52,144 nucleotides of DNA from an uncultured Rhodoblastus sp. (GCF_903903185.1 NZ_CAIUXT010000040.1:1-52144), one strand, 5' to 3'. Positions 43,441-52,144 are shown, counted from the first letter of the stretch. Program-made: numbers and translations. Notes: a model not told the origin generated them from the sequence alone.

Positions 43441-44961
43441 GTTCGAGATGTCAACTCAGATGGCGGGTCGGGACGGGCAAAACCCGTAGCGATCGTGATC
43501 GGCTCCGGTTTTGGCGGCCTCGCAGCGGCCGTCAGGCTCGGCGCGCGCGGCTATGCGGTCAAGATTCTGGAGCGCCTCGACGCGCCCGGCGGTCGCGCCT
43601 ACGTGCATAGAATGGGCGGCTTCACCTTCGACGCCGGACCCACCATCGTCACCGCGCCCTTCCTGTTCGAGGAATTATGGAGCCTCTGCGGCCGCCGTCT
43701 TGCCGACGACGTCGAACTGGTTCCGATGAAGCCGTTCTACAAGATTCGGTTTCCCGACGGCGCGACCTTCACCTACAGCTCCGACCGCGCCGCCATGCGG
43801 GCCGAGGTCGAGCGCTTTTCGCCGGGAGAAGCCGATCATCTCGACGCCTTCCTCAAGATGAGCGAAGCTATTTACCGCATCGGTTTCGAGAAGCTCGGCG
43901 ACGAGCCCTTCAACTCGATACTCGACATGGCGAAAATCGCGCCGGAGCTGATCCGCCTGCAAGGCTATCGCAGCGTCTACAGCGTGGTGTCGAGCTTCTT
44001 CAAAGACGAGCGGCTGCGGACCGTCTTCAGTTTCCACCCGCTGCTGATCGGCGGCGATCCGTTTCGCGCCTCCTCGATCTATTGTCTGATCGCCTTCCTC
44101 GAAACGACCTTCGGCGTTCATTCGGCGATCGGCGGCACCGGCGCGCTCACGCGCGGGCTTGTCGGTCTGATCGAGTCGCAGGGCGGCGAAATCCGCTACC
44201 GCGCCGACGTCAGCCAGATTCTGGTCGAGGGCGGCAAGGCGGTCGGCGTCGAATTGTCCGACGGCGAAAGGCTGCGCGCCGATATCGTCGTCTCCAACGC
44301 CGATTCCGCCTGGACCTATCGCCATCTCGTGCCGGCGAGCGCGCGGCGGCGCTGGACCGACGCCAAGCTGAACCGCGCGAAATATTCCATGGGCCTGTTC
44401 CTTTGGTATTTCGGGACCGACCGCCGCTATGACGAGGTCGGCCATCACACCATCCTGATGGGTCCGCGCTACCGCGAATTGCTGAAGGACATTTTCCGGC
44501 GCAAGAAACTGTCGGATGATTTCAGTCTTTACCTCCATCGCCCGACCGCGACCGATCCGTCCGTCGCGCCGCCGGGCTGCGACGCCTTCTATGTGCTTTC
44601 GCCGGTGCCCAATCTTCAGGGCGGCCAGGACTGGAGCGTCGAGGCCGAGACCTATCGCCAGCGCATCGAGTCCTGGCTCGAAGCGAATCTGCTGCCCGAC
44701 CTTGGCCGCCATATCGTCGTTTCGAAAGTGACGACTCCCATCGATTTTCGCGATCGTCTCAACGCCACCCATGGGGAAGGTTTTGGGCTGGAGCCGCTGC
44801 TGACGCAAAGCGCCTGGTTCCGTCCGCACAACCGCAGCGAAGACGTAAAAAACCTGTTTCTAGTTGGCGCCGGCGTGCATCCGGGCGCGGGACTTCCGGG
44901 CGTGCTGTCGTCGGCGCGCGTTCTTGACAAGGTGGCGCCACATGCATCCGCTTTCGTTTGA
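43432..44961 (+). CDS. crtI: CrtI, phytoene desaturase, 509 aa
   Basis: FAD-dependent desaturation of phytoene to neurosporene or lycopene. The N-terminal dinucleotide fold is AIVIGSGFGGLAAAVRLGAR, then GGRAYVHRMGGFTFDAGPTI. The C-terminal CrtI signature is FLVGAGVHPGAGLPGVLSSA. Length is typical. ATG 43432 is the only upstream start in frame after the last stop that precedes the FAD motif by a reasonable distance. It has no ribosome site because the promoter lies immediately before it. It overlaps crtB by 20 bp. Confidence 0.96.
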   Translation: MFTVRDVNSDGGSGRAKPVAIVIGSGFGGLAAAVRLGARGYAVKILERLDAPGGRAYVHRMGGFTFDAGPTIVTAPFLFEELWSLCGRRLADDVELVPMKPFYKIRFPDGATFTYSSDRAAMRAEVERFSPGEADHLDAFLKMSEAIYRIGFEKLGDEPFNSILDMAKIAPELIRLQGYRSVYSVVSSFFKDERLRTVFSFHPLLIGGDPFRASSIYCLIAFLETTFGVHSAIGGTGALTRGLVGLIESQGGEIRYRADVSQILVEGGKAVGVELSDGERLRADIVVSNADSAWTYRHLVPASARRRWTDAKLNRAKYSMGLFLWYFGTDRRYDEVGHHTILMGPRYRELLKDIFRRKKLSDDFSLYLHRPTATDPSVAPPGCDAFYVLSPVPNLQGGQDWSVEAETYRQRIESWLEANLLPDLGRHIVVSKVTTPIDFRDRLNATHGEGFGLEPLLTQSAWFRPHNRSEDVKNLFLVGAGVHPGAGLPGVLSSARVLDKVAPHASAFV

Positions 44962-45985
44962 AGGGAATCTGGCGAGCGACGCCGACCATGACGCCTGCCG
45001 TGACGCGATTCGCGGCGGATCGAAGAGCTTTTACGCCGCGTCCTGGCTGTTGCCGGACGCCGTGCGCCGCCCGGCCTTCGGGCTCTACGCCTTCTGCCGG
45101 CTCGCGGACGACGCGGTAGATGAGAATTTTGCCAAGGCGGCGGCGGTCGAGCGGTTGCGCGAAAGGCTCGACCGCGTCTATGCCGGCGACCCGGAGGATC
45201 ACCCCGCCGATCGGGTGTTCGCCGATCTCACCCGGGTTCATCGCATTCCCCGCGAGGTTCCGTTCGCGCTGCTCGACGGGCTCGCCTGGGACAGCGAGGG
45301 ACGCCGTCCGGCGACGCTATCGGAGCTGCGCGCCTATGGCGCGCGGGTGGCGGGAACGGTCGGGGTAATGATGACCCTGCTGATGCATGTGCGCGATCCG
45401 CTCGCGCTGGCGCGGGCCTGCGACCTCGGGGTCGCCATGCAATTGACGAATATCGCGCGCGACGTCGGCGAAGACGCCCGCGCCGGCCGGCTTTATCTGC
45501 CGCTCGAATGGCTTGAGGAGGCCGGGATCGACGCCGAAGCCTTTTTGGCGTCGCCGGCGCCCTCCCCCGCGCTGGCCGGCGTCGTCGCGCGCCTGCTCGC
45601 CGAGGCCGACCGGCTTTACCAGCGCGCGCGCGATGGCGTGGCGCGGCTTCCGCCCTCTTGCCGGCCAGCCATTCTCGCGGCGGCGACGATCTATTGCGAG
45701 ATCGGCCGCGAGGTCGAACGGCGTGGCCACGATTCCGTCAATGCGCGCGCGCGCGTCGGACGCGCGCGCAAGCTGTCGCTGCTGGCCGACGCCAGCGTAC
45801 GCGCTTACATCCCGCGTTCCGTCGCGGCGGCGCCGGCCCTGCCCGAGACCAGTTTTCTGGTCGAGGCGGTGTTGCGCGAGCGCGCGCCCGACTTTGCCGT
45901 CGCGCGCGCGACGCTGCGTTCGCGCCTCGTAAACGTGCTCGAAATGTTTGAACGCCTGGAGCGCGCCGAACAAATGGGACGCTGA
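44942..45985 (+). CDS. crtB: CrtB, phytoene synthase, 347 aa
   Basis: Joins two geranylgeranyl diphosphates to phytoene. A trans-isoprenyl diphosphate synthase, head-to-head type: SKSFYAASWLLPDAVR, FCRLADDAVDE (first Asp-rich motif, D-x-x-x-D), YGARVAGTVGVMMTLLMH and AMQLTNIARDVGEDARAGRL (second motif). The ATG at 44942 lies within crtI, so the two are coupled. Other crt genes (A, C, D, E, F) are absent from the window. A 48-codon ORF follows after 7 bp. Confidence 0.96.
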   Translation: MHPLSFEGNLASDADHDACRDAIRGGSKSFYAASWLLPDAVRRPAFGLYAFCRLADDAVDENFAKAAAVERLRERLDRVYAGDPEDHPADRVFADLTRVHRIPREVPFALLDGLAWDSEGRRPATLSELRAYGARVAGTVGVMMTLLMHVRDPLALARACDLGVAMQLTNIARDVGEDARAGRLYLPLEWLEEAGIDAEAFLASPAPSPALAGVVARLLAEADRLYQRARDGVARLPPSCRPAILAAATIYCEIGREVERRGHDSVNARARVGRARKLSLLADASVRAYIPRSVAAAPALPETSFLVEAVLRERAPDFAVARATLRSRLVNVLEMFERLERAEQMGR

Positions 45986-45992
45986 GGCGCCG

Positions 45993-46139
45993 GTGGGTGA
46001 GTCTTACGGCGCCATCGAAATGGTCTTTTCCTTCGGCGTCATCCTGGCGATTCTGATTTGGCAGTTGGTCGCGACAAAGCGCAGCATCCGACAGGATCGC
46101 GAACGCGCCCAAAGCGAGGCGGGCGACGGGAAAGAATAA
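45993..46139 (+). CDS. Small single-span membrane ORF after crtB, 48 aa
   Basis: Starts with GTG at 45993 just after GAGGCG, 7 bp beyond crtB. The product begins VGESYGAIEMVFSFGVILAI and has one hydrophobic helix (VFSFGVILAILIWQLVA), then a charged tail (KRSIRQDRERAQSEAGDGKE). The helix followed by positive residues predicts the C-terminus in the cytoplasm. I do not recognise the family. An ATG at 46020 is an alternative start that would lose the N-terminus. Its coupling to crtB and codon use like the PGC genes support it as real. Confidence 0.6.
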   Translation: MGESYGAIEMVFSFGVILAILIWQLVATKRSIRQDRERAQSEAGDGKE

Positions 46140-46230
46140 TTCTGATCGCCTGCGAAACCGTAACGAGCCAATCGAGCGATGGCCGGAATCGGCTCATAGG
46201 CGTCGTCCAGCGCTTGGTCCTGACCGCCTC

Positions 46231-46252
46231 ATGTCCGCTGATAAGCGGACGT
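46231..46252 (+). terminator. Possible hairpin terminator after the crt operon
   Basis: GTCCGCT (46233-46239), a GATA loop and AGCGGAC (46244-46250) form a 7-bp stem, extendable by a G-U and an A-T pair. There is no T run after it, so intrinsic termination is doubtful. It lies between the convergent crt and TIR/STAND units, the position where a terminator is expected. The remaining 46140-46360 interval shows nothing else. Confidence 0.3.
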
Positions 46253-46360
46253 CGCCGGATCGAAAGGGAGAGATGCTCCAGAGGGCGCGAATCTGAGCGG
46301 AAACGTGACCTTCCGTCAGTCATGCGCTTCGCTCCGGATTTCGTTGACCAACTCGCTAAA

Positions 46361-49300
46361 CTATCGCGAAAGCAGTCCGGCCTTACGGTGAGCTACCCAC
46401 TCCGTCCATTGCTCATCGTCTGGGCGCGGAACAGCTTTGAAACTAGAGCGGTACTGCATCCAATCCCGCCAGTCCTGCGTATCGTATGGCCATTTACTTG
46501 AAGTGATGCACCAGGTGGGCGGATCCGAGTTAAGCGAATAGTCTCGACGCTGAGCTGGCGTAAGACATCGCGAAGCTCTATTTTGCGCGTCCTCCACAAG
46601 AGACTGGGTTCGCTCGTGGAAATCATAAATTCTTGCAATTCCATCTGATTCAAATCTGATGGTCGAATTGCCCGCGATTGAGCCGAAAATGTCGCCGCCG
46701 TCGGTTTGCGGGGTTCCGGGAAAAAACGCCACAGTGCCGCCATTGTGAGCATCCCACACTTCGATCGCTCCGTTACCAAAAATTGCGAAAATACGCTCTC
46801 CTGTCGAACTGAAATTAGCCTGTCGGATGAAGCTGTCTGTCGTTTTTATTCTTAATTTAATATGCGAATTATCGAGATCCCACAATATTATATCATTCCG
46901 GGTGGTGGCCATTGCCGATTTATTTCTGTAGTCTATATGAGCATTTGTTACACCAACATAGCCAGCGCGATCAAGATATCTTATGAAATGTCCTGTTTTA
47001 GCGTCCCATAAGGCAACATAACCATTGAAGTCGCCGGTCACAGCAGATTGACCGTCGTGATTAAAGCTGACGCTTAGCAACGTAGTCGGAAGCCTTTCGC
47101 TGAAGGTTAGAAGCTCTTTTCCTGAATCGGCATCCCAGATGCGCGCCATTCCGTTACTTATGCCGCCAATTATCTTTTTTCCATCTGACGAAAAAGAAGC
47201 TTCAGACAGAAACGTTTCCGGTCTTGTGGTGAAAATAAGTTTCCCAGAACTGACATCCCATACTTTAATAACGTAGCCATGGTTGCTTATGGTTAGGAGC
47301 TTTTCGGAATCCTCGCTGAAGATTGCATCTGTGATTGCGTTATCGGCACCGCCCAGATTTGATATCAATTTGTTACTTTTAACATCAAATAAATTTTGCG
47401 CATTCTTTGTGGAATGATCCCAGATCAACACGGTCGCATGATTGGGGCTTAAGACCATATGCGTGCCGCGGTTTATCCCCGCCAACGCGACGGCTGTCCC
47501 AAAGGAGGGTGTGGTGCGCCAAACGCGCGCCGTTCGATCGGCTGAGGCTGTGGCGATGAGCGTGCCGTCGGCGCTGAAGCGAGCATACCGCACACCGTCC
47601 GAATGCCCTTTGAATAGCGTCACCCGAACGCCGGTGTTGGCATCCCACATGTGGGCGGCGCCATCGTTTGACGCTGCAAGAATATTTTTCCCATCCGGAC
47701 TGAACGTCACACTCCAGAAATTATGCAAGCCGCGGGCGAACGATTTGAGCAAGGCTCCGGAGGCGACATCGTATGTTCGTATCAAATTGCCATGCACCGT
47801 CGCGACGCTGCGTCCATCAGGGCTGAAAGCCGCGCTCTCGACGCCATTCAGCACATGCAGGACCGTCCCTGTAGTCGTCTCCCATATGCGCGCGTCTGCG
47901 TCTGCCGAAGTTGTAATTATGCGCGCGCCATCCGGGCTGAAGGCCGCACTCAAAACATTCCCTTGATGTCCAATGAAGTCTCGAATTTGGCGGCCGGTCT
48001 CAACATCAAACAAATACGCGTTATAATCCTCCGATCCGACTAGGAGCCTGCCGCCGCTTCTATCGAACACGGCTGATTCAACGGCGCCATGAAACGACGG
48101 GTGTTGGGCATTCAATGGTTTGAATGATCGGACGAGTTTGCCGTTGTCCGGATTCCAGACAACAGCCTCAACATCCCCGCTTGTGGCCACCAATCGCCCG
48201 TCTGGACTGAAGACAGACGAAGTCGCCCTCGATTGCAATTTCAATTCCGAAATGAGGGATTTGTCTTTGATATTCCAGACGCGAGCGGTCGGATCATCGC
48301 TGCTGAGATTAGGCTTGTCTGTTGAAGTGGTCACGATGCGCTCGCCATCTGGGCTGAAGTCGACGCTGTTCACAACGTCTCCATGCCTAGGAAAGACCGC
48401 CAGTTCTCTCGCGTCAGCTCGCGCTTCAAAAAGCGCTCGCTCCGCCTGCGGTGGACTAGAGCTCAACGGGACACTTCCCAAGGCTTCGATGGCAAGAAGC
48501 ATGGCGGTCATATCATTTCCGTTCGCGGACACTTCCTTTGAGAGGGACGAAAGGAAAAGCGATTGTTGCCATAACGAAGCAGCCAGATTTGACTCGGCTT
48601 CCCGCGTTTTCTGCTTGGCTTCCGCGATCTTCAGTTCGGCGAATTTTTGTTTTTGCGTCGCATACAAGCCGAGGGCTGTGGCCACAATCGTCAGCGCGCT
48701 GGCGACCGCCAATCCGATGCGTGTGCGCCGGGCAACGCGCTGCGCAGCCTGAGCTTCCGCCAAACGCGCCGCAGATATGCCTCGCTCAGCGATGGCGAGC
48801 GCCTCGGCGTCTCGCGTTCGCCGTTCCCGTTCTTCATCGCGCTCCCGCAGGCGCAATTCCGCTTCAGAACGCCTGCGCTCCTGCTCATTGAGGCAATGCG
48901 ACAGGTATGTACGGTCGAGGGAATCGAGTTTTGACGCGATGTCTGGCCGTTGGTCGAGCGCTTGCGCCTCGGCCAGCCGCTCGCCCTGATGCGCAAGCCA
49001 AGCCGCCGCCTGAGCGTTCGCGTCCCAGTCGCGCGCGGCGCGCTTGACGCCTTCGAGCGTGGAGAGCAGGCCGAAATCTTCCGCCAGCCAGCCCTGAAGC
49101 AAGGCCCACTGCCGCAACAGCGCTTCATGCGCGGGCTCGATCGTCGTCTCGCCCGCGCCCTTGTCGATGTCGCGCGTGAGCAGGCGTTGCTCGACCAGCA
49201 GGGCGATCAGCGGGCGCGCATCCTCCGGGATATGCGCCGCGCGGGCGAGGCGGCGGCGCGTTGTCCTGCTTTCGGGGTCGACTCCGGCCAGCCATGGAAT

Positions 49301-50515
49301 GAGGCCGCGCCTCAACAGCGCGAGCCGCGCCGCGTGGTCCCGGGGAATGCGAGCATCTCTGTCCGCCGCCTCGAAAACCCTAGCCATCGCCGCATCGAGC
49401 GCACCCGACAGCCCTCCGAAAGCCTCGTAATCAGCGCGGGAAAGGCGCTTGCCGTCGTTGTGGTCGCGGTAAAGCTGCTCCAGCGTGAAGGCGAGCAAGG
49501 GCAGGGAATCGCCGCCGCCGCCTCTTTCGATGTCTTCGAGCAGCGCCTGCGTCAGGCTCGGATCAATCTCGAACTTCTTGCCCGATTGGACGAGACGCCG
49601 CGCCGGACCCTCGATCACCGTCTGATAGGCGCCTCGGGGCATGGGGAGCAGCGGAAAGGCCTTTTGACCGAGGCCTTCCATTGGCTTGGCATGTTCCAGC
49701 GCGTCATAGGAATCCGAGCGAATTGCGAACAGCACGATAAGCGCGGGCGCATCGACCAACGCCAGATCGCGCAAGATGGTCAGCAACTCCTCACCCTCCT
49801 GCGCGCCCTCCCCCGCAAAAAGCTCCTCGGCCTGATCGATCGCGAGGACGAGCGAAGGAGGTTTTTGCGCGCGCGTTGCAAGCGCCGCGCGGGCGACGAG
49901 ATCCTGCACGACAGGTCGCAGGGCTTCGCCCCCACCTGCCGCCGCCGCGCGGATGCTGGCGCGCGTGACCTCCAGACCGGCCCTGACGCTGGCCGCCGCC
50001 AGCGACGCAACCAAGCCGTTGACGCCTGTGAGCGCCGCGCGTTCGGGGCGGATCAACGGCAGGCACAGGAAATTCACGTCATCGCGCGAAAGACGAGGCA
50101 GCAGACCGGCGCGCAGGAACGAGGATTTGCCCGCGCCCGAGGCACCCAGGATGACGAACAGCCGCGGCGCCGCAGCCTCCCTGAGACCGCGCAAGGCGTC
50201 GAGCGCCTCGACGATCGGGCCGTCGCGGCCGAAAAAGACGCCGGCATCCAAGGTGTCGATCGGCTCCATTCCGCGATAGGGCGCGCGATCGAGGTCGCCC
50301 TCCGGGGGCCAGGCGAAAAAGCGTGGGTCCAAACCGGCCTGGGTCAATCCGGCCTTGAGCCGCGCCAACCCCTCACGCGAAAAAGTGACGTGGCGCTCCT
50401 CCTGCGTGCCCGGCCGCACCGCGCTGAATATGCGGATCCTCGCCCGAGGCGAACGACACCGCCTGAAAAGTCTGCTTGAGGTAATCAGGCAAATCTCCAT
50501 GGGGGATGTTCTCAA
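46361..50515 (-). CDS. nSTAND NTPase-WD40 protein (C-terminal part of a TIR-STAND gene), up to 1384 aa
   Basis: Large ATPase with beta-propeller repeats. From about residue 38 the sequence EERHVTFSREGLARLKAGL leads into an nSTAND1-type NTPase: FFGRDGPIVEAL, Walker A GASGAGKSS (124-132) and Walker B SLVLAIDQAEELF (221-233). A membrane-spanning segment (GLAVASALTIVATALGLYA) lies near residue 600 with Ala/Glu-rich coils around it. About a dozen WD40 repeats fill roughly 700-1310 (VNSVDFSPDGERIVTTS and similar). The first 26 or so residues are an out-of-frame reading of the TIR gene, so the true N-terminus is in that frame and the ORF seems disrupted at about 50435. The WD40 part is clearly lower in GC than the PGC. 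TIR-STAND proteins are antiphage or immune-type sensors in several bacteria. Confidence 0.85.
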   Translation of the reverse strand: MRTSPMEICLITSSRLFRRCRSPRARIRIFSAVRPGTQEERHVTFSREGLARLKAGLTQAGLDPRFFAWPPEGDLDRAPYRGMEPIDTLDAGVFFGRDGPIVEALDALRGLREAAAPRLFVILGASGAGKSSFLRAGLLPRLSRDDVNFLCLPLIRPERAALTGVNGLVASLAAASVRAGLEVTRASIRAAAAGGGEALRPVVQDLVARAALATRAQKPPSLVLAIDQAEELFAGEGAQEGEELLTILRDLALVDAPALIVLFAIRSDSYDALEHAKPMEGLGQKAFPLLPMPRGAYQTVIEGPARRLVQSGKKFEIDPSLTQALLEDIERGGGGDSLPLLAFTLEQLYRDHNDGKRLSRADYEAFGGLSGALDAAMARVFEAADRDARIPRDHAARLALLRRGLIPWLAGVDPESRTTRRRLARAAHIPEDARPLIALLVEQRLLTRDIDKGAGETTIEPAHEALLRQWALLQGWLAEDFGLLSTLEGVKRAARDWDANAQAAAWLAHQGERLAEAQALDQRPDIASKLDSLDRTYLSHCLNEQERRRSEAELRLRERDEERERRTRDAEALAIAERGISAARLAEAQAAQRVARRTRIGLAVASALTIVATALGLYATQKQKFAELKIAEAKQKTREAESNLAASLWQQSLFLSSLSKEVSANGNDMTAMLLAIEALGSVPLSSSPPQAERALFEARADARELAVFPRHGDVVNSVDFSPDGERIVTTSTDKPNLSSDDPTARVWNIKDKSLISELKLQSRATSSVFSPDGRLVATSGDVEAVVWNPDNGKLVRSFKPLNAQHPSFHGAVESAVFDRSGGRLLVGSEDYNAYLFDVETGRQIRDFIGHQGNVLSAAFSPDGARIITTSADADARIWETTTGTVLHVLNGVESAAFSPDGRSVATVHGNLIRTYDVASGALLKSFARGLHNFWSVTFSPDGKNILAASNDGAAHMWDANTGVRVTLFKGHSDGVRYARFSADGTLIATASADRTARVWRTTPSFGTAVALAGINRGTHMVLSPNHATVLIWDHSTKNAQNLFDVKSNKLISNLGGADNAITDAIFSEDSEKLLTISNHGYVIKVWDVSSGKLIFTTRPETFLSEASFSSDGKKIIGGISNGMARIWDADSGKELLTFSERLPTTLLSVSFNHDGQSAVTGDFNGYVALWDAKTGHFIRYLDRAGYVGVTNAHIDYRNKSAMATTRNDIILWDLDNSHIKLRIKTTDSFIRQANFSSTGERIFAIFGNGAIEVWDAHNGGTVAFFPGTPQTDGGDIFGSIAGNSTIRFESDGIARIYDFHERTQSLVEDAQNRASRCLTPAQRRDYSLNSDPPTWCITSSKWPYDTQDWRDWMQYRSSFKAVPRPDDEQWTEWVAHRKAGLLSR

Positions 50516-50795
50516 TCAGCACGACGAACACCCGCTTGTTGAGCCGGCGGGCGAGTTCATACTCGTTGCGGCACCAGTCGGAATTCAGCCAATTGTTCGA
50601 GACGAGGAAGATCACCGCCTCGCACCGGCTGGCCTGCTCATAAAGCGCTCGTTCCCAGCGTTGGCCGGGATGAATGCCTTGCGCCGGATCTAGATCAAGG
50701 AAGACGTCGTTCCAGCCTTCCTCGCCTAGCCAATCGCGAACCGCGACGGCGGAAAAATCGTCCTTGCTCGAATGGCTAAGAAAAATGCGGGACAT
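50373..50795 (-). pseudogene. TIR domain (N-terminal part of the same disrupted gene), 140 aa
   Basis: Begins MSRIFLSHSSKDDFSAVAVR and keeps the TIR core: box 1 FLSHSSKDD, VFLDLDPAQGIHPGQRW, and SDWCRNEYELA with the likely catalytic Glu of TIR NADases. It continues to SFASGEDPHI, after which the frame runs into RGAAGHAGG and stops at 50373. The downstream STAND protein resumes in the +1 frame (FSAVRPGTQEERHVTF) at the same point, so a single nucleotide shift would give one TIR-nSTAND-WD40 protein of about 1480 aa. Mutation, sequencing error or programmed shifting cannot be told apart here. No slippery homopolymer is seen at the join. Confidence 0.75.
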
Positions 50796-51333
50796 TTGCA
50801 GACCCGTAGTAAGCGGCAAGAAACGACGGGTGCCCGTCGCGCCAGCCTGTGGAGCTATAATTGGTTCAATAGTGCTTGTAATTGGGGTCAAAGTCCATAA
50901 ACTCTTAACGAGCGTTATGCCGGTTTGACAGCCGACATCCTCCCCCGCCCGACGGGCCATCTGCGAACGCCCGCAGCTGCAGCTTCGGTCGGGCTCAGCC
51001 CTCCCTGCGTTGCGACTGCGGCGGCAAACTCTCATCTTGTTTGACGCCCGATTCTCAAACAGCAACCTCACGCCGCGAGGGGGTGGTTATTGGACGCGAA
51101 AAGGGGTCGGAGTTGGAAGCGATTTGACAGCGATCGCTTTGAAGCCGGTCAGCACGTGCCGGCGTGGCACGGCGGATGGATACTCTGCAACTCCAAAGCG
51201 GAATAGTGGCCCTGACCTTCAGCTTGCCCGCCATGGCGCGTAGCCGAACGGACCCACGCACCCGCAATCAGGCCGGTCGCAAAACACGGTAAAATCTGTG
51301 AACTTTATGAATAAGAGCGTAGCTGTCGCGCGG
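50796..51333. other. Intergenic stretch, no convincing gene
   Basis: Between the TIR gene start and the SLATT-like gene. Reading frames on both strands are short and of odd composition. A small inverted repeat (TGTTTGA at 51039-51045 and TCAAACA at 51056-51062) is present without a T run. The promoter for the minus-strand TIR gene should be within its left part, but no clear -35/-10 was found. Base composition changes several times over this stretch, which suits a mosaic junction. Confidence 0.5.
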
Positions 51334-51933
51334 TCACCCGCCGCTTGCCGCTGCACCGGGCGCTTCCGCCGCCTCCGGCTGTGGCATATGGAGCGTACCG
51401 AGTATGTGCGGCTGCCATTCCCCGTGTTCTCGGTCGAGTAGGTCCTCCGTTTCGGTGACGAGATCGGCGAGGCTCGCCGGCTGTAATTCGTTTAATGCCT
51501 TGATCCGCTTAAGGCTGGCTTGCATCCCGGCGTGGCTCGCGATGAGATATTTGCGCCGGTCCACAAGGCCATAGGCCGCGACCGCCGCGGCGATGGTCGT
51601 CAACGAGCCTATCCACGGCGCGAAGGCCTGCGCGTAAGCTCCGATTGCGCCGAACAGCACCGCCGCGAGGCCAGCGAGGAACGCGACCCACCAGAGCCGG
51701 CGCGCCAGCGCCTCATTCTTCTCCTGCCCCTTGCGGTAGTATTCAATTTGCTCGTCGATTCGGTGCGTCACATACCAGCATTTCGCCGCATCCTCGTCCT
51801 CGGGACGCGGAGCCATCGGATCAGACGGCATACGCTCGTCAGCTTTGGCCGGAATCGGGTCATCAACGGGCGTTAGTCCCGCGTCCGTCGCGGTCTTGGC
51901 GAAACCGTCGATGCGGTCGAGAAACGTTTTCAA
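51334..51933 (-). CDS. SLATT-like two-TM protein, 199 aa, possibly 5'-truncated
   Basis: Helical N-terminal part (HRIDEQIEYYRKGQEKNEAL), then ARRLWWVAFLAGLAAVLFGA and WIGSLTTIAAAVAAYGLVDR as two membrane helices joined by a short loop, followed by a cytoplasmic helix (YLIASHAGMQASLKRIKALN). This is the layout of SLATT-type effectors, which pair with nucleotide sensors or TIR/SLOG proteins in conflict systems; the family call is moderate. The start is TTG at 51933, with no good ribosome site. The frame stays open upstream to a TAG at 52006-52008 and reads KSECFRYAARVGAYATSNAL, protein-like sequence, so the real gene may have begun further up and been cut. Confidence 0.6.
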   Translation of the reverse strand: MKTFLDRIDGFAKTATDAGLTPVDDPIPAKADERMPSDPMAPRPEDEDAAKCWYVTHRIDEQIEYYRKGQEKNEALARRLWWVAFLAGLAAVLFGAIGAYAQAFAPWIGSLTTIAAAVAAYGLVDRRKYLIASHAGMQASLKRIKALNELQPASLADLVTETEDLLDREHGEWQPHILGTLHMPQPEAAEAPGAAASGG

Positions 51934-52144
51934 CGCGTTGGATGTTGCATAGGCACCGACACGCGCGGCGTAGCGAAAGCATTCCGACTTAATGGCTTCC
52001 GCCGTCTAGCCCGGATAATTCACGGCGTGTGATTTTTGGGCTGGCGGGCATAGCTTAAGGCCATGATAAGGCGTAGGATTCGGGTGTCTAAGCCAACCCT
52101 TCACACGTTTCACGCCAGCCACGCCCGCCATGATCGACAATACG

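Noticed and set aside
51080..51130. Possible insertion-sequence end in the intergenic stretch
   Set aside because: The GGGGTCGG-type segment looked familiar, but there are no paired inverted ends, target duplication or transposase remnants.
52060..52144. tRNA-like T-arm (GGATTCGGG) near the right edge
   Set aside because: No cloverleaf could be formed around it; only a loose T-loop resemblance.

Overview
This window is most of a photosynthesis gene cluster (PGC) from a high-GC purple alphaproteobacterium. Gene content and order (bchF-N-B-H-L-M-lhaA-puhABC-acsF-puhE-hemA, bchE-bchJ-idi, PpsR/AerR regulators, bacteriophytochrome) fit the Hyphomicrobiales, in the range of Rhodoblastus, Rhodopseudomonas and phototrophic Bradyrhizobium. 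Genus cannot be fixed from this alone.

Layout. (a) 1-8.6 kb, accessory: a truncated secreted protein at a poly-C edge, three exported sulfatases on the minus strand, a divergent Crp/Fnr-type regulator, a small channel-like membrane protein and a secreted PHB-depolymerase-type esterase. (b) 8.7-16 kb, plus: bchE, bchJ, idi, a divergent PpsR, and a bacteriophytochrome whose C-terminus is a heme oxygenase domain instead of a histidine kinase. (c) 16-23.2 kb, minus: an AerR-like B12-binding protein, a small membrane ORF, tspO, bchP, a PucC-family transporter, a canonical ppsR and a second aerR. (d) 23.4-39.2 kb, plus: a tightly overlapped superoperon from bchF to hemA, ending at a strong intrinsic terminator. 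(e) 39.6-46.1 kb, plus: bchI-bchD-bchO, then crtI-crtB and a 48-codon membrane ORF. (f) 46.3-52.1 kb, minus: a lower-GC accessory island with a frame-disrupted TIR / nSTAND NTPase / WD40 protein (immune-type architecture) and a SLATT-like two-TM protein.

How it works together. The bch genes cover the path from ALA (hemA) through Mg chelation (bchHID), methylation (bchM), ring closure by both the anaerobic B12/radical-SAM route (bchE) and the aerobic diiron route (acsF), dark protochlorophyllide reduction (bchLNB), vinyl hydration (bchF) and phytyl tail reduction (bchP). puhA-B-C-E and lhaA serve reaction-centre and LH1 assembly; idi, crtI and crtB start carotenoids. bchG, bchCXYZ, puf, puc and the later crt genes are not here, so the PGC is split. 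TGT-N12-ACA (PpsR/CrtJ) operators sit on the bchE, bchF/aerR, pucC-like/bchP and crtI promoters, with a near match upstream of the first aerR. Two PpsR and two AerR-like proteins plus the phytochrome point to combined redox, B12 and red/far-red control. The phytochrome-heme oxygenase fusion is the most unusual element.
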